DNA of 64,000 bases. It comes from Pseudophaeobacter sp. GTDB lineage: Bacteria; Pseudomonadota; Alphaproteobacteria; Rhodobacterales; Rhodobacteraceae. Positions 31,501-39,803 of this stretch are shown piece after piece; position 1 is the first letter of the stretch, and each line of letters begins with the position of its first letter. The notes beneath the pieces are model-generated. The model was given only the letters and a program-made list of their open reading frames with translations, searched no databases and was not told the DNA's origin. The DNA is taken from assembly GCA_027019165.1 (NCBI GenBank), contig JALUXC010000012.1, forward strand, positions 248,001-312,000. The letters run 5' to 3'. Both the position numbers and the translations under genes were made by a program.

Positions 31501-31676
31501 TGCTGTTCGAGAAAGTCCCGCAATTGCGCGAGATCGTCCACGTCGTATTGCCAGAGGTCAAATTCATTCCAGCGTTGGAACCCTTCTTCGGATTCCAAGC
31601 GTTTCGGGCCGTCAGGTCCGGCCTCATAAACCTTTCGCAGTTCAGGGCCTGTGCTGGTCGCTAAATGTATGCGCAT
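28596..31676 (-). CDS. large primase-helicase-like replication protein
   Basis: ORF; AEP-primase-like YGLFFADVDGFEFDG...WRLRVIWRIS; P-loop RITAGGGKSTAAL and VVVIDEDPISSLL. Confidence 0.6.
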   Translation of the reverse strand: MRIHLATSTGPELRKVYEAGPDGPKRLESEEGFQRWNEFDLWQYDVDDLAQLRDFLEQQSNDTHSTIVLGEPKADRQGHSGDEYRDCRYGLFFADVDGFEFDGTAEDAILDLFPFLTGKEFVYYFSPSAGIKAGWRLRVIWRISLTVADQNEYAIALNEQISLRKGLFRKWVDTSIYHLGGFIFTARPDLRGIDDPHPVRAFHVEGDKTPETFSAPEDMVEITITGRRGKPTLHWREGERHNSVFDFWRQYRDANGPDASWVQAWQALSAEYDRLNVPAQDRREFGEQYTRKKFPGVKGSRRTTRAFRQNYDPLPLDEAQNRLADAMRRAIGERDTPRLTGIRITAGGGKSTAALRQLGVEKRYMDELGFMFSADYYVPTHRLGDELAAKAHAEGLDAVVEKGRSQEVNGKTVCFKHEAAKELNGVVSDVSALLCGNDALGFCPMFETCAWRDIKARSKSCDLRIRPHEFLSLQAEGESNENRRQVDVVVIDEDPISSLLHHGSVEIKELCDVTRHSMGDWLLRFYQVVQGGLTLDALVEAGFTPEICAELIKAESDLKPQVEVTPDMDDEQSLKAAQDYDRHWWKHESVWRRLRDCIEARSLNRIRVSKDKKKLLTNWASIVSAIPVDDDGRVKVQTVLMSATMERSMIEQFFHVDEWVEIDVQKHNNSVVRQANAPGSKAALLYGTGDREEEYGETNASKKAAAEKLRADVARIVGDENLFTFKGVAELGDTVTGWFNGVEGVDEWRGQDAFILGRPLPMPYVVEDIARAIWQNGEPVGGIGAWYPKKKIAYVGERGMAWTERHPDPRCEAVRWSICEGAILQAVARTRYVREATKITILNSTPLPLEVDEVVQFADLLPEELAYKVAPIRTTSWGLAKRLFTKFKDTPKSSFRYQVDDVFQWAIENRAEFAEVRFEGERQWSRVFVAGWQGWDALERLGMVDQRVPKLRKDDDEAKFSALIEQNRWLVEPDAVDVLREAFEREAWIDDEGVMPEGHVTLEPGDDAVDIEQLAGDTRPVWPWQL

Positions 31677-31824
31677 CTGCTTCTTTCACGCAGACGCTAT
31701 TACCTTGTTTTCCAGTCGAATTCCATCAAAGCGTATCGTATAAGCGAGTTGTAGATGCGATGGGTTCGCTTGCTTGTGATGGAAACGACTGAGGGACGAG
31801 GTATAGCGGCTTCGTCCCTCTTTT

Positions 31825-32088
31825 TCAGTTCACGCGGTGAGAACGCGCCCACGCGAGAACGTCCTCCCGATCATATAGGATTGTCCGGCTGGAAATGTGC
31901 AGGAACGGCGGGCCGCTGTCCTGACCGGCGTTGCGCTCTTTCCGCCAGAGGTAAAGCACTTCCTCGGAGCGGTTCAGATACTCGGCGCACTGCGCAGGCG
32001 TCATGAGGTCCGGCAAGGTCTGCTTGACCTGCAAGGACCGAACTTCCTCGCGCAGCGCACGGATTTCTTGTGTGAGGTCTTCCATCAT
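31825..32088 (-). CDS. AlpA/HTH_17-like DNA-binding protein (putative excisionase)
   Basis: Internal ATG; LMTPAQCAEYLNRSEEVLYLWRKE...RTILYDREDVLAWARSH. Confidence 0.75.
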   Translation of the reverse strand: MMEDLTQEIRALREEVRSLQVKQTLPDLMTPAQCAEYLNRSEEVLYLWRKERNAGQDSGPPFLHISSRTILYDREDVLAWARSHRVN

Positions 32089-32235
32089 CGGCTCCCATCT
32101 CACATTCAGATAAGACACGGGCCCGTTGATGGCGCTGGCGGGTGCCCTCATGCGATCCGGCACCAGCCCCTGATGGAACGCAATAAGGTCATGGCGAGAG
32201 GTTCCGCCGCACAGCGGCACCGGCACGCCCCGACG

Positions 32236-33405
32236 TTATCGCCTGCCGCCCATCTGGACAACATTGGAAGCAGGTACTGCCCCGCATTCCACCTCAATTT
32301 GCTTCGCGATGGCGTTCGCGTCGGCATGGCTCATGGAGCCTTGATCGTAAATGTCCTGAACGCCCTTCTCCACATCACCGCGCAACTGGTCGATGATGTA
32401 GGATGGCAGGCGCAGGCGGCGGGCAGCGGTCGTGAACAGGCGGCGAGCATCGTGCGGGGTCATGCGAACACCGTCGCCTTTCAACTGCTGCGGATGGTAG
32501 ATGTGCTTGGCCGTGTCATACTGCGGGAAGACCCATTCGCTATGCCGGGGCAGCGCCCGCAGAGCTTCGACAACGCGGTCAGCAATGGGGAATGCCCCTT
32601 CCGTCCCGTTCTTCAATTCTGCGACGCGGAGACGGGCGCTGTCGAGGTCAATATCCTCCCAGCGGAGTTCGATCACGTTCTTGGCGCGGAGGCCGGTGAA
32701 CAGCATCACCTCCCAAGCCGTGCCGATGATCAGGTTTTTCTGCTTCTTGGCGTCGATCAGATCGAGGGCGGGCCATGCGTCGTCCACATCGAACTTCACC
32801 TTGTTGTTCCGCGCCCGGTATTTCACCTTTTTGAGCGCGTCGGCGACGTTCGGGATGCGCCGGACAACCGACGCCCGTCTAAACGCTGTCCCGATGATCT
32901 GGCGCAAGTGCTGCTGCGTCGAGGTCGGCTTGCCGTTGGCGTCCACATAGGGCGCAAGGGCACGTTCAAGGTCCGGCAGGGTCAACTCGTCGATGGGTCG
33001 GTCAAAGAGCTTTGCAAGGTGGCGGTCGATCTGCTCGCGATAGTAGGTCTTCGTCAATTCCGATGCGTCTGACTGTTCGATGTGGGACTCCATCGCATCG
33101 CGCAGCGTGTGAATGCCCGTCGAGCGGTCGTCTGTGCGGGTGGTGATTGCTGCCATCTTTTCCTTCGCCACATCGCGGGCGGCATAGACGGTCGGCAGGT
33201 CCGGCCATGCGCCCAGCGTGACGGAACGCACCTTGCCGTCGATGCGCTTGGACAGCACCCACGTCTTTTTTGTGGCCCCAACGGCGAGGCGGATGCCGCG
33301 TGCGTCGGGGTCTGGTTTCACAGACGGGTCGGAATACATGATAGTTCCCGGTGCGTGCTTGATCTTCGCAATGGCCGGGCGTGTGGTCAGGTTGTGGTTA
33401 GGCAT
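32236..33405 (-). CDS. int: tyrosine recombinase (integrase of element 1)
   Basis: Start chosen at MPNHNL because upstream codons are the TTGCAGAG repeats; TGLRAKNVIELRWEDID, PHDARRLFTTAARRL, DIYDQGS. Confidence 0.88.
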   Translation of the reverse strand: MPNHNLTTRPAIAKIKHAPGTIMYSDPSVKPDPDARGIRLAVGATKKTWVLSKRIDGKVRSVTLGAWPDLPTVYAARDVAKEKMAAITTRTDDRSTGIHTLRDAMESHIEQSDASELTKTYYREQIDRHLAKLFDRPIDELTLPDLERALAPYVDANGKPTSTQQHLRQIIGTAFRRASVVRRIPNVADALKKVKYRARNNKVKFDVDDAWPALDLIDAKKQKNLIIGTAWEVMLFTGLRAKNVIELRWEDIDLDSARLRVAELKNGTEGAFPIADRVVEALRALPRHSEWVFPQYDTAKHIYHPQQLKGDGVRMTPHDARRLFTTAARRLRLPSYIIDQLRGDVEKGVQDIYDQGSMSHADANAIAKQIEVECGAVPASNVVQMGGRR

Positions 33406-33429
33406 CTCTGCAACATCCTCTGCAACATT
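33406..33429. repeat. tandem CTCTGCAACAT repeats just upstream of int (putative arm-type sites)
   Basis: CTCTGCAACATCCTCTGCAACATT; near-copy at 18440-18462. Confidence 0.6.
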
Positions 33430-33547
33430 CAATGCCGACACAATGCGATCTCAACCGGAGGTTGCACAACTTGTTTTTCGTTGCAGAACAGTGCTTTACC
33501 TTATTTTGCTGATCAAATACGGCGAACCACCCTTGGCGAGTCGTTCC

Positions 33548-33592
33548 CTGTTAATCAATTGGTCGTAGGTTCGATCCCTACCGCCGGAGCCA
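33548..33592 (+). repeat. distal att repeat of element 1 (displaced 3' tRNA-Asn fragment)
   Basis: 45 bp identical to 18328-18372; upstream sequence does not continue the tRNA. Confidence 0.95.
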
Positions 33593-33602
33593 TAAGATTT
33601 GA

Positions 33603-33634
33603 GGGCTTAGCGATATGCCGCTAAGCCCTTTTTT
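33603..33634 (+). terminator. Rho-independent terminator after the displaced tRNA fragment (probably the ancestral tRNA-Asn terminator)
   Basis: GGGCTTAGCG-ATATGC-CGCTAAGCCC followed by TTTTTT. Confidence 0.85.
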
Positions 33635-34130
33635 CATAGCCAGAGCATGCATTCAAAACACCGGACAGATTGATTGCATGTGTCTATCTACTCGAGAAAT
33701 GCACCGGAACCTGATCCCACTCGTTTCGCGGCAGCGCCTGGAATAAGCGTGACGACGCCTTCAATTGCCTTCGCCCGAATGGCGGCCAAGCAGAGATTGT
33801 GAGTTTGAGTGACGGATTCGGTCGAATCAACGATTGGACGCGTACCAAGAAAAACCTTCGGAGCGCCCAGCAGAAGACTGCGCACCACAAATATGTCCTG
33901 TGACAAGCCGAAACATGCGCTGTCTGTTAAATGGATCCAGCAAAGGCGCTTATGGCGAGTCGCTTTCCATGCCACATTAAGGGGCGAAGAAAATCGACGT
34001 TCATCACTGCCAACTTGTCGAAGCAAATTTGTGAACGCTACTGTACTTTTGATATACCGAAGAACCTCTGAAGACGCTCTAACGGGCGGCCATAGAGTCC
34101 GTAGGAAAATCGACATCTATTCTGGAATTA

Positions 34131-34179
34131 TGGCTCCGGCGGTAGGGATCGAACCTACGACCAATTGATTAACAGTCAA
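34131..34179 (-). repeat. distal att repeat of element 2 (displaced 3' tRNA-Asn fragment)
   Basis: 49 bp identical to 48464-48512. Confidence 0.95.
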
Positions 34180-34305
34180 GTGACGATATTTATTCGGTTG
34201 GTGCATGGTGCTGCGGTTCGTCAGCAAAAACAAGTGTTTGGACCTAATTTGCAACGATAATCAATCGGTTGACAGTGCGCCAGAATGCGTCTTAGTGACA
34301 TTGCG

Positions 34306-34328
34306 CGTTGCAAAACGTTGCAAAAACG
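34306..34328. repeat. tandem CGTTGCAAAA repeats upstream of int 2 (putative arm-type sites)
   Basis: CGTTGCAAAACGTTGCAAAAACG; near-copy at 48386-48410. Confidence 0.65.
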
Positions 34329-34339
34329 GAGCGAGACAG

Positions 34340-35500
34340 ATGACCACCGCAATCGACTTCACCAAACCCGCGCGCCTGCTGAAAACGCCTCCGGGCATGT
34401 ATCGCCACGACGGCGACCGTTTTCCGGGCCTCTACTTGAACGTCGGCAAGACCAAGAGCACTTGGTACATCAAACGCAAGGTCGATGGGAAAACGAAGTC
34501 GATCAAGATTGGCGGGTTCCCGGCGATGGATGCCCTTACGGCGTTCAAGCAGGGCGACACCAAAACCGGGGTTGCCAAGAGCGACATTCAGACGGTGCGC
34601 GATGGCTGGCGCTTCTGGTGCGACACGTCGCAGGCGCAGGGCGGTATGTCCGACGCCCACCGCGAACGCATGACGCGCCAGCTTGAGATGCACGCGAAAG
34701 AGATCATGGACCGCAACGTCGCGGACGTAACCTCGGCCAATGTGCAGGCGGTCCTCAACCGTCTCATGGCCGAGGGCAAGAAGGCGACGGCGCGCGCCGT
34801 GCGGATCGGGATCGGCAACGCCTTCAACTTCGCGCCCGTGGTCAATCCTGTCGGCCAGAAGAAAACGCGCGTCGCCAAGAGCGACGAGACAGAGGCGCAG
34901 TGGACGGCGGTTGCGCGGGCGCATGACCTCGACGCGGACGATTGGTCGGTGATCTGGGAGGCGATCATGGCGCGGCGGGAGCAGAACGTCATTGTCGGCA
35001 CGGCGGTCGCCGTCATGTTCCTGACGGGCATCCGCTCCGAGAATGTCTGCTCGCTGTCGTGGGATCAGGTCGATCTACAGAACAAGACGATCCACCTGAC
35101 CAAGATGAAAAACAAGCTGGCGCGCACGCTGCCTGTCATGGACACGGTGATCGCATTGCTCAAGGTGATCCGTCAGTCTGGCAGCGAGTGGGTGTTCCCG
35201 GCGTCGTCGGCCACCGGATACATTACCGACCCCAAGGGCACCTTCGCGACGGTGGGCGACGAGCGCGTCCGGGTGTTCCTGCCTCACGACGGGCGGCGTC
35301 ACTTCATGCAGGCATCAGCCGAGGCCTTCCTGCCCGACTACGTCGCCCACTTCCTGCGCGGCGACAAGAAGGCAGGCGAGGGTAGCGACATGCTGATGAA
35401 ATACCTCAAGCGCATGGGCAATCGCCGCGCCGTCGAGGATATTGAGAAAGTGTATTTTGAGCGGATTAAGGTAGCACCTCCTTTCGAAATTGAATCTTAA
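34340..35500 (+). CDS. int: tyrosine recombinase (integrase of element 2)
   Basis: Start MTTAIDFTKPARLLKTPPGMYRHDGDRFPG; TGIRSENVCSLSWDQVD, LPHDGRRHFMQASAEAF. Confidence 0.88.
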   Translation: MTTAIDFTKPARLLKTPPGMYRHDGDRFPGLYLNVGKTKSTWYIKRKVDGKTKSIKIGGFPAMDALTAFKQGDTKTGVAKSDIQTVRDGWRFWCDTSQAQGGMSDAHRERMTRQLEMHAKEIMDRNVADVTSANVQAVLNRLMAEGKKATARAVRIGIGNAFNFAPVVNPVGQKKTRVAKSDETEAQWTAVARAHDLDADDWSVIWEAIMARREQNVIVGTAVAVMFLTGIRSENVCSLSWDQVDLQNKTIHLTKMKNKLARTLPVMDTVIALLKVIRQSGSEWVFPASSATGYITDPKGTFATVGDERVRVFLPHDGRRHFMQASAEAFLPDYVAHFLRGDKKAGEGSDMLMKYLKRMGNRRAVEDIEKVYFERIKVAPPFEIES

Positions 35501-35682
35501 CCACTCATGCACTACGTTGCAGGTGCGCCGAATGCCGCGTCGTGAGACGCCGCGCACTGTGATGGTGGGGCGTGACTAGGCTGGGTAGCGCCGCGCTGGA
35601 AGCGGACTTGGCCGACGACCCGAACCAGCGAGCATCAACGGAGGGTCACGTCTGTTCTGGATTGGGCAGAAGGAATCCGTTG

Positions 35683-35925
35683 ATGACTGAACAACTACGC
35701 GCACTCGAGTCGCGCATTGAAGAACTCGAAATTCGGCTGAACACCCCCCGGATCATGACACCGCGCGAGGTTTGCGACTTCCTGCAAATCTCCGAGCGGT
35801 CGCTGTATGACATGAAGGAGCGCGGCGACGCGCCGCCTGCCATGTATTTCAGTCAGCGCACCGTCCGCTATGACCTTCTCGAAGTCATGGCGTGGGCGAA
35901 ACAGAAAGAAGTGGGGAACGGGTGA
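35683..35925 (+). CDS. AlpA/HTH_17-like DNA-binding protein (putative excisionase)
   Basis: IMTPREVCDFLQISERSLYDMKERGDAPPAMYFSQRTVRYDLLEVMAWAKQ. Confidence 0.75.
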   Translation: MTEQLRALESRIEELEIRLNTPRIMTPREVCDFLQISERSLYDMKERGDAPPAMYFSQRTVRYDLLEVMAWAKQKEVGNG

Positions 35926-37127
35926 TGGCGAACAAAGATCGAGAAACGTCGAAATTCGGGCAGGGTTATGCCGCTCAATTGCTGGCGTTCAACATCCAGA
36001 AGCAGAAGATCGCGAACCTGTGCAATGTAGAGTTCGAGGACGACCTGTTCGACGACGCCAAGAATGACAGTTCGTGGAATCGGGCGATCAATGGCAAAGA
36101 GGTGTGGGAAGGCCTGATCGACGCGCTGCACAACCTGCTCAGCGATCAGATCAACCATCCGCGTAAATACCTGCCTGCCGATGGTCCGCCGGACGAAGGC
36201 CTACAAGATTGGATGAAGCAAATCGCACCCGCGCCTTGGTGGCGCGACGTGTTGCAGGTGTCCGCCTCGCAGAGTGCGTTCAACGCGTGGTTTTCGAACA
36301 GGCCTATGGGCAAGGCGAAAGTGGCCGAGGTCAAAGCCGCCGTCGATGCTTGGTGGGCGCGTCTGATGTTGGCGGTGGACAAAGCCGAACAAGCTTCGCA
36401 AATCCGTGAGATGGCCAGGGCAAAAGGATGGGGGAAAACGGCACGCAGTTTTGACTCCTATTTCTTCACGAAGGTCGTTGAGGAAGGCATGGCGGTGGAC
36501 GATGCCCGCGCCTTGTATGTCGAGATGAAGGTGCTCGCGTTCCGGCACACCGCCGACATTATCGACCTGTCCGATCCCCAAGACCCGCTGGCGCCGATGG
36601 ATGGCAGGCATGACGCGATGTACCGGGACGACTTCGCCAAGGAGTTCGACGCGATGCACAAGGCGGGGTATCCTGACGCGTTGCCGAGCGTGCCGCCCGA
36701 CTTCGACCAAGACCCGTTTTATGAGGTCAAGCAATGGGGCGGCGAGGAAAACGAGGAATGCCCAAAGAACCTGAACGAGTCGCTTTACGGCTTGTGGTAT
36801 CGCGTTAGACGGCAGCGTTTTTGGAATACTGAGATGCGCATGGTCGATATGACCCACGAGATCGTCGAGGTGTCAGACGACGGTGTGACGTGGCGTGCGG
36901 CGAACGAACGCGAGAAGCGCGGCTGGGATGCAGGGACGGAATTGTTCCTTAGGGGCATCGTTGAGGACGGTGACGGTCGCAGCCAGTACGAGCGCGAAGT
37001 CGATGATCTGCGCGCCAAGATCAAGCGGCTACGCTTCGCGACCCAGAATGCGTTCAAGCCGGAAGATCGTGCCTCGGCGCAGGCAGAGTTGACCGACGCC
37101 GAGAAACGCCTAAGCGCGCTGCGCTAA
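35925..37127 (+). CDS. hypothetical protein, possible replication/regulatory function
   Basis: ORF; TGATG overlap with the AlpA-like gene. Confidence 0.6.
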   Translation: MANKDRETSKFGQGYAAQLLAFNIQKQKIANLCNVEFEDDLFDDAKNDSSWNRAINGKEVWEGLIDALHNLLSDQINHPRKYLPADGPPDEGLQDWMKQIAPAPWWRDVLQVSASQSAFNAWFSNRPMGKAKVAEVKAAVDAWWARLMLAVDKAEQASQIREMARAKGWGKTARSFDSYFFTKVVEEGMAVDDARALYVEMKVLAFRHTADIIDLSDPQDPLAPMDGRHDAMYRDDFAKEFDAMHKAGYPDALPSVPPDFDQDPFYEVKQWGGEENEECPKNLNESLYGLWYRVRRQRFWNTEMRMVDMTHEIVEVSDDGVTWRAANEREKRGWDAGTELFLRGIVEDGDGRSQYEREVDDLRAKIKRLRFATQNAFKPEDRASAQAELTDAEKRLSALR

Positions 37128-37264
37128 GCCGCGCGTGCGACACTGGGGAGTGCGGCGAGTATCGCGTCGCACTCCTGCCGCGTCGTCAGGGGGATGAGCC
37201 AGCGGCGGATGGTGTCGAGGTCGATGCCTTCGGCGTAGAGTCGCTGTGCGTGGGATTTAGCCAT
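37124..37264 (-). CDS. hypothetical 46-aa protein
   Basis: ATG at 37264 overlaps stop of 37257-37469 ORF; MAKSHAQRLYAEGIDLDTIRRWLIPLTTRQECDAILAALPSVARAA (own translation). Confidence 0.4.
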   Translation of the reverse strand: MAKSHAQRLYAEGIDLDTIRRWLIPLTTRQECDAILAALPSVARAA

Positions 37265-37469
37265 GGGTCGGGTCCTTTCGGCTGATGAGGCCTCGCTTCA
37301 TCATTTCCTTGACCACAGCGGCGGCACGCCCGCAGGTCAGAATGTTGAGCGCGGCGAAAACGCTGTCGGGATCGTCAAGTGCACCTTCGACCTTCGGCAG
37401 CTTGTCCACGACGCGCTGCGCGTGCCTTCCGTCTCGGTCGATGGCAGGGGCGGTGTATCCTTTGCACAC
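37257..37469 (-). CDS. hypothetical 70-aa protein
   Basis: ORF; VVKEMMKRGLISRKDPTHG C-terminus looks protein-like. Confidence 0.4.
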   Translation of the reverse strand: MCKGYTAPAIDRDGRHAQRVVDKLPKVEGALDDPDSVFAALNILTCGRAAAVVKEMMKRGLISRKDPTHG

Positions 37470-37614
37470 TTGATAGGCTCCGTTGGTTGCGTGCCGCGAT
37501 CATACGGGGATGGGCGGGGTCGGTTCGAGCACGGATCAAGGTGGGAATAACTCAGTTGTAGGTCTTGGCGCAGCGCGCCTGCGGTTATCGTGCGCGAGCG
37601 CGCGTGCAACAAAA

Positions 37615-37662
37615 AATGATGATGAGATTTTCCGAATTGAACCTCCGAATCTCATCATCATT
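37615..37662. repeat. perfect 15 bp inverted repeat with 18 nt loop
   Basis: AATGATGATGAGATT (37615-37629) / AATCTCATCATCATT (37648-37662). Confidence 0.85.
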
Positions 37663-38105
37663 ATTTCATGCACACGTGCGCGTGTGCGTTCAACCTTCGC
37701 AGGGCGCGGCGCTTTGGTGATCCTATCTCCCCGCGAAATTTCCGACCGCTTCCTGCGAGCGAGTCGCAACTGAACGGGCCCAAATCTGACCGATTGCTTC
37801 CTAATCAAGCGTCACGGGCATTTTACCACTGGAATACCAAGCGGTTGATCTGCTGACCCTCGGTTTTTGCAACGCGTCTTGCAACGTGGGCGAATACCCC
37901 ACCCAAAAGGTCACTGAAAATTGGGCAGATCAGGCGCGCTGTCGCACATGCGGACGACGTGAACCGCCGACACCGTGTTAGAGACGCGATCTGCTGAGGC
38001 ACAGGCGGTCGTCTTGGTCAAATCCGAGTGAGTGTGCCCGACGACGGCGAACACCCGTCTCTGAGGCGCTGCTCTGGCTGTGACAGCACAAATGCAGGAT
38101 ACCTT

Positions 38106-38510
38106 TTATTTTAAGTCGTATGCTGTGCGGTAGAGGTTGATCCACTTCGCGCAAAGCAGAAAGTAGACGGCAGCCATAACCGACGCCAATACCGCTATCA
38201 GTGATTGGATGGGATAGAGACCGAGAAAGTCACCTATCCATGCCAAACCTGAAACCGCGAACATCATGTTGCCCAAGATGAAATGGTATGCGGCCCGAAT
38301 AGTCATCTCGCGAAAGGCTAAGTCCTTCTGCTGCTGATCATCAGATGTAAGTCGCCCTTTCCATTCATCCTTGAAAGTAGATGAGGCGTCTGCGCGCTTT
38401 TTGAACCAGCCTTTGATGCCGCCCCAGCCCGCTGTAATTGGAAGAGCGATTAAAGCGCCCATGACGAGTAATAGAACGTCCTTTGCGGTTATGCTTGTAA
38501 TTACTTCCAT
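38106..38510 (-). CDS. hypothetical membrane protein
   Basis: ORF with several hydrophobic helices. Confidence 0.55.
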   Translation of the reverse strand: MEVITSITAKDVLLLVMGALIALPITAGWGGIKGWFKKRADASSTFKDEWKGRLTSDDQQQKDLAFREMTIRAAYHFILGNMMFAVSGLAWIGDFLGLYPIQSLIAVLASVMAAVYFLLCAKWINLYRTAYDLK

Positions 38511-38723
38511 CTACTCCTCGCGGCTTCCTAATGTTGGCAAGTGTCAGGCACTTTCGACCTTGATAGCACCTGAAACTGTCCCGACTCCATCTCATTCATC
38601 GGAACATCCGCTGAACGGAAGTTGATACGACGATTGCTGTCGAACCCTGCGATGAACCCGCGCGCCCGAGGTGGTTCGACTGTTCTTGCGCCTCGGGTGC
38701 GCACACTGCTGGAAGGAACCCCC

Positions 38724-38954
38724 ATGCAGATCACCGCCACCCTCGACGACGGCACGGCAAACCTGACCCTCACCACGTTGTCGAGCACATCGCGCCTCGA
38801 CGTGAAAGGCGCGCGCCTGCTGGCCGACGACCTCGAAAGCTTCGTGAACGACCCCGACGCCCCCGCCGTCAACCGCGCCTACCGCGTCGTGCCCAGCGAC
38901 ACGGGCGTCGCCGTTCACACCCAACACGGCGGGTTCTCGATACCGTGGCGGTAA
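38724..38954 (+). CDS. hypothetical protein
   Basis: Start MQITATLDDGTANLTLTTLSS. Confidence 0.5.
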   Translation: MQITATLDDGTANLTLTTLSSTSRLDVKGARLLADDLESFVNDPDAPAVNRAYRVVPSDTGVAVHTQHGGFSIPWR

Positions 38955-39149
38955 ATCATGACGGCGGTCAACGGGCTGCGGGCATGACCGAATGGCGATC
39001 CCTCCCGCTGTCGCAGCGCGCCCTTGCCGACGACAACCTGCCCACGCGCGGCATGTTCAAACTAGGCGACGATCTCACCCTGCACGATCAAATACGTCAA
39101 ATTCACTCCACGCCCGCAAGAAAGTAGAAAGCACCTTTGGCCAACCTCG

Positions 39150-39491
39150 TTAAGCTTTTTCGAAATCGTAGAAACGCACATAGCCGACCGCCTCATTCCC
39201 CTGAATTCTTGCCTTCACAACCATCGGTTCACCGAGGAGTATATCGGCTGCTAACGCGATGAGTGACAAGCCGAGATACATTTCGGTGCCTCGTTGTATA
39301 GCCTGACATTCATTGTTCTGAACAAGTCGCGAAATTTCAGATTGTGGCAAGTCAACTTGGAAAGACTCACGGCAAATTATTGTCGGCTCGACCGCAAGCC
39401 GCGGCAAGCGAGGTTTGGAGAAAATGAACTCGATCACCCCGAGGCAAAAGAGCACAACAAATAGTGTAAAAAGTGGTCTCAAATTATTCAT
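39150..39491 (-). CDS. hypothetical membrane protein
   Basis: ATG at 39491; MNNLRPLFTLFVVLFCLGVIEFIF N-terminal TM. Confidence 0.5.
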   Translation of the reverse strand: MNNLRPLFTLFVVLFCLGVIEFIFSKPRLPRLAVEPTIICRESFQVDLPQSEISRLVQNNECQAIQRGTEMYLGLSLIALAADILLGEPMVVKARIQGNEAVGYVRFYDFEKA

Positions 39492-39803
39492 CTCCAATAA
39501 AGCACACCAAGTGTTTGGATGCGCTGCAGGCAGCCGGTGACGGAACTCACGCGTCACATTTCTGGATACATCGGTCCTACGCTCCGAGCAACCACATGTA
39601 ATCTCGGCGCTCGTCTGCGGATGCGTTGGCAGCACCTTAAATCGCCCCGCAAAAGACCTGCTTCTCCGGTCGGAGATCTGATGGCTGCCGAATAAATTCA
39701 TCTCCTGAGCGCATCGGTGCGTCGCTTCATTCTGTCCAATCCAGATTGAGCGCGGCGAACCCCGACTTCGTCGCGCTCAGTTTTGGACAGATAGGAGCAT
39801 CTC

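Larger units (their letters stand above)
18373..33592. mobile_element. integrative element 1 (satellite-/decayed prophage-like) inserted at tRNA-Asn
   Basis: 45 bp direct repeats at both edges, integrase next to distal att, AlpA-like, primase-helicase-like, portal-like, terS, terL, accessory operon. Confidence 0.9.

Noticed and set aside
31897-33072. 391-aa + strand ORF opposite integrase 1
   Set aside because: Shadow ORF; the minus strand encodes clear integrase and AlpA-like proteins.
33688-34168. Opposing ORFs (33688-34116 - and 33809-34168 +) in the inter-island spacer
   Set aside because: They overlap on opposite strands, show no recognisable motifs, and the + ORF runs into the tRNA-derived repeat; not supportable as genes.
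34256-34275. TAATCAATCGGT near the int 2 start as another att core
   Set aside because: Imperfect and short relative to the tRNA core; not enough support.
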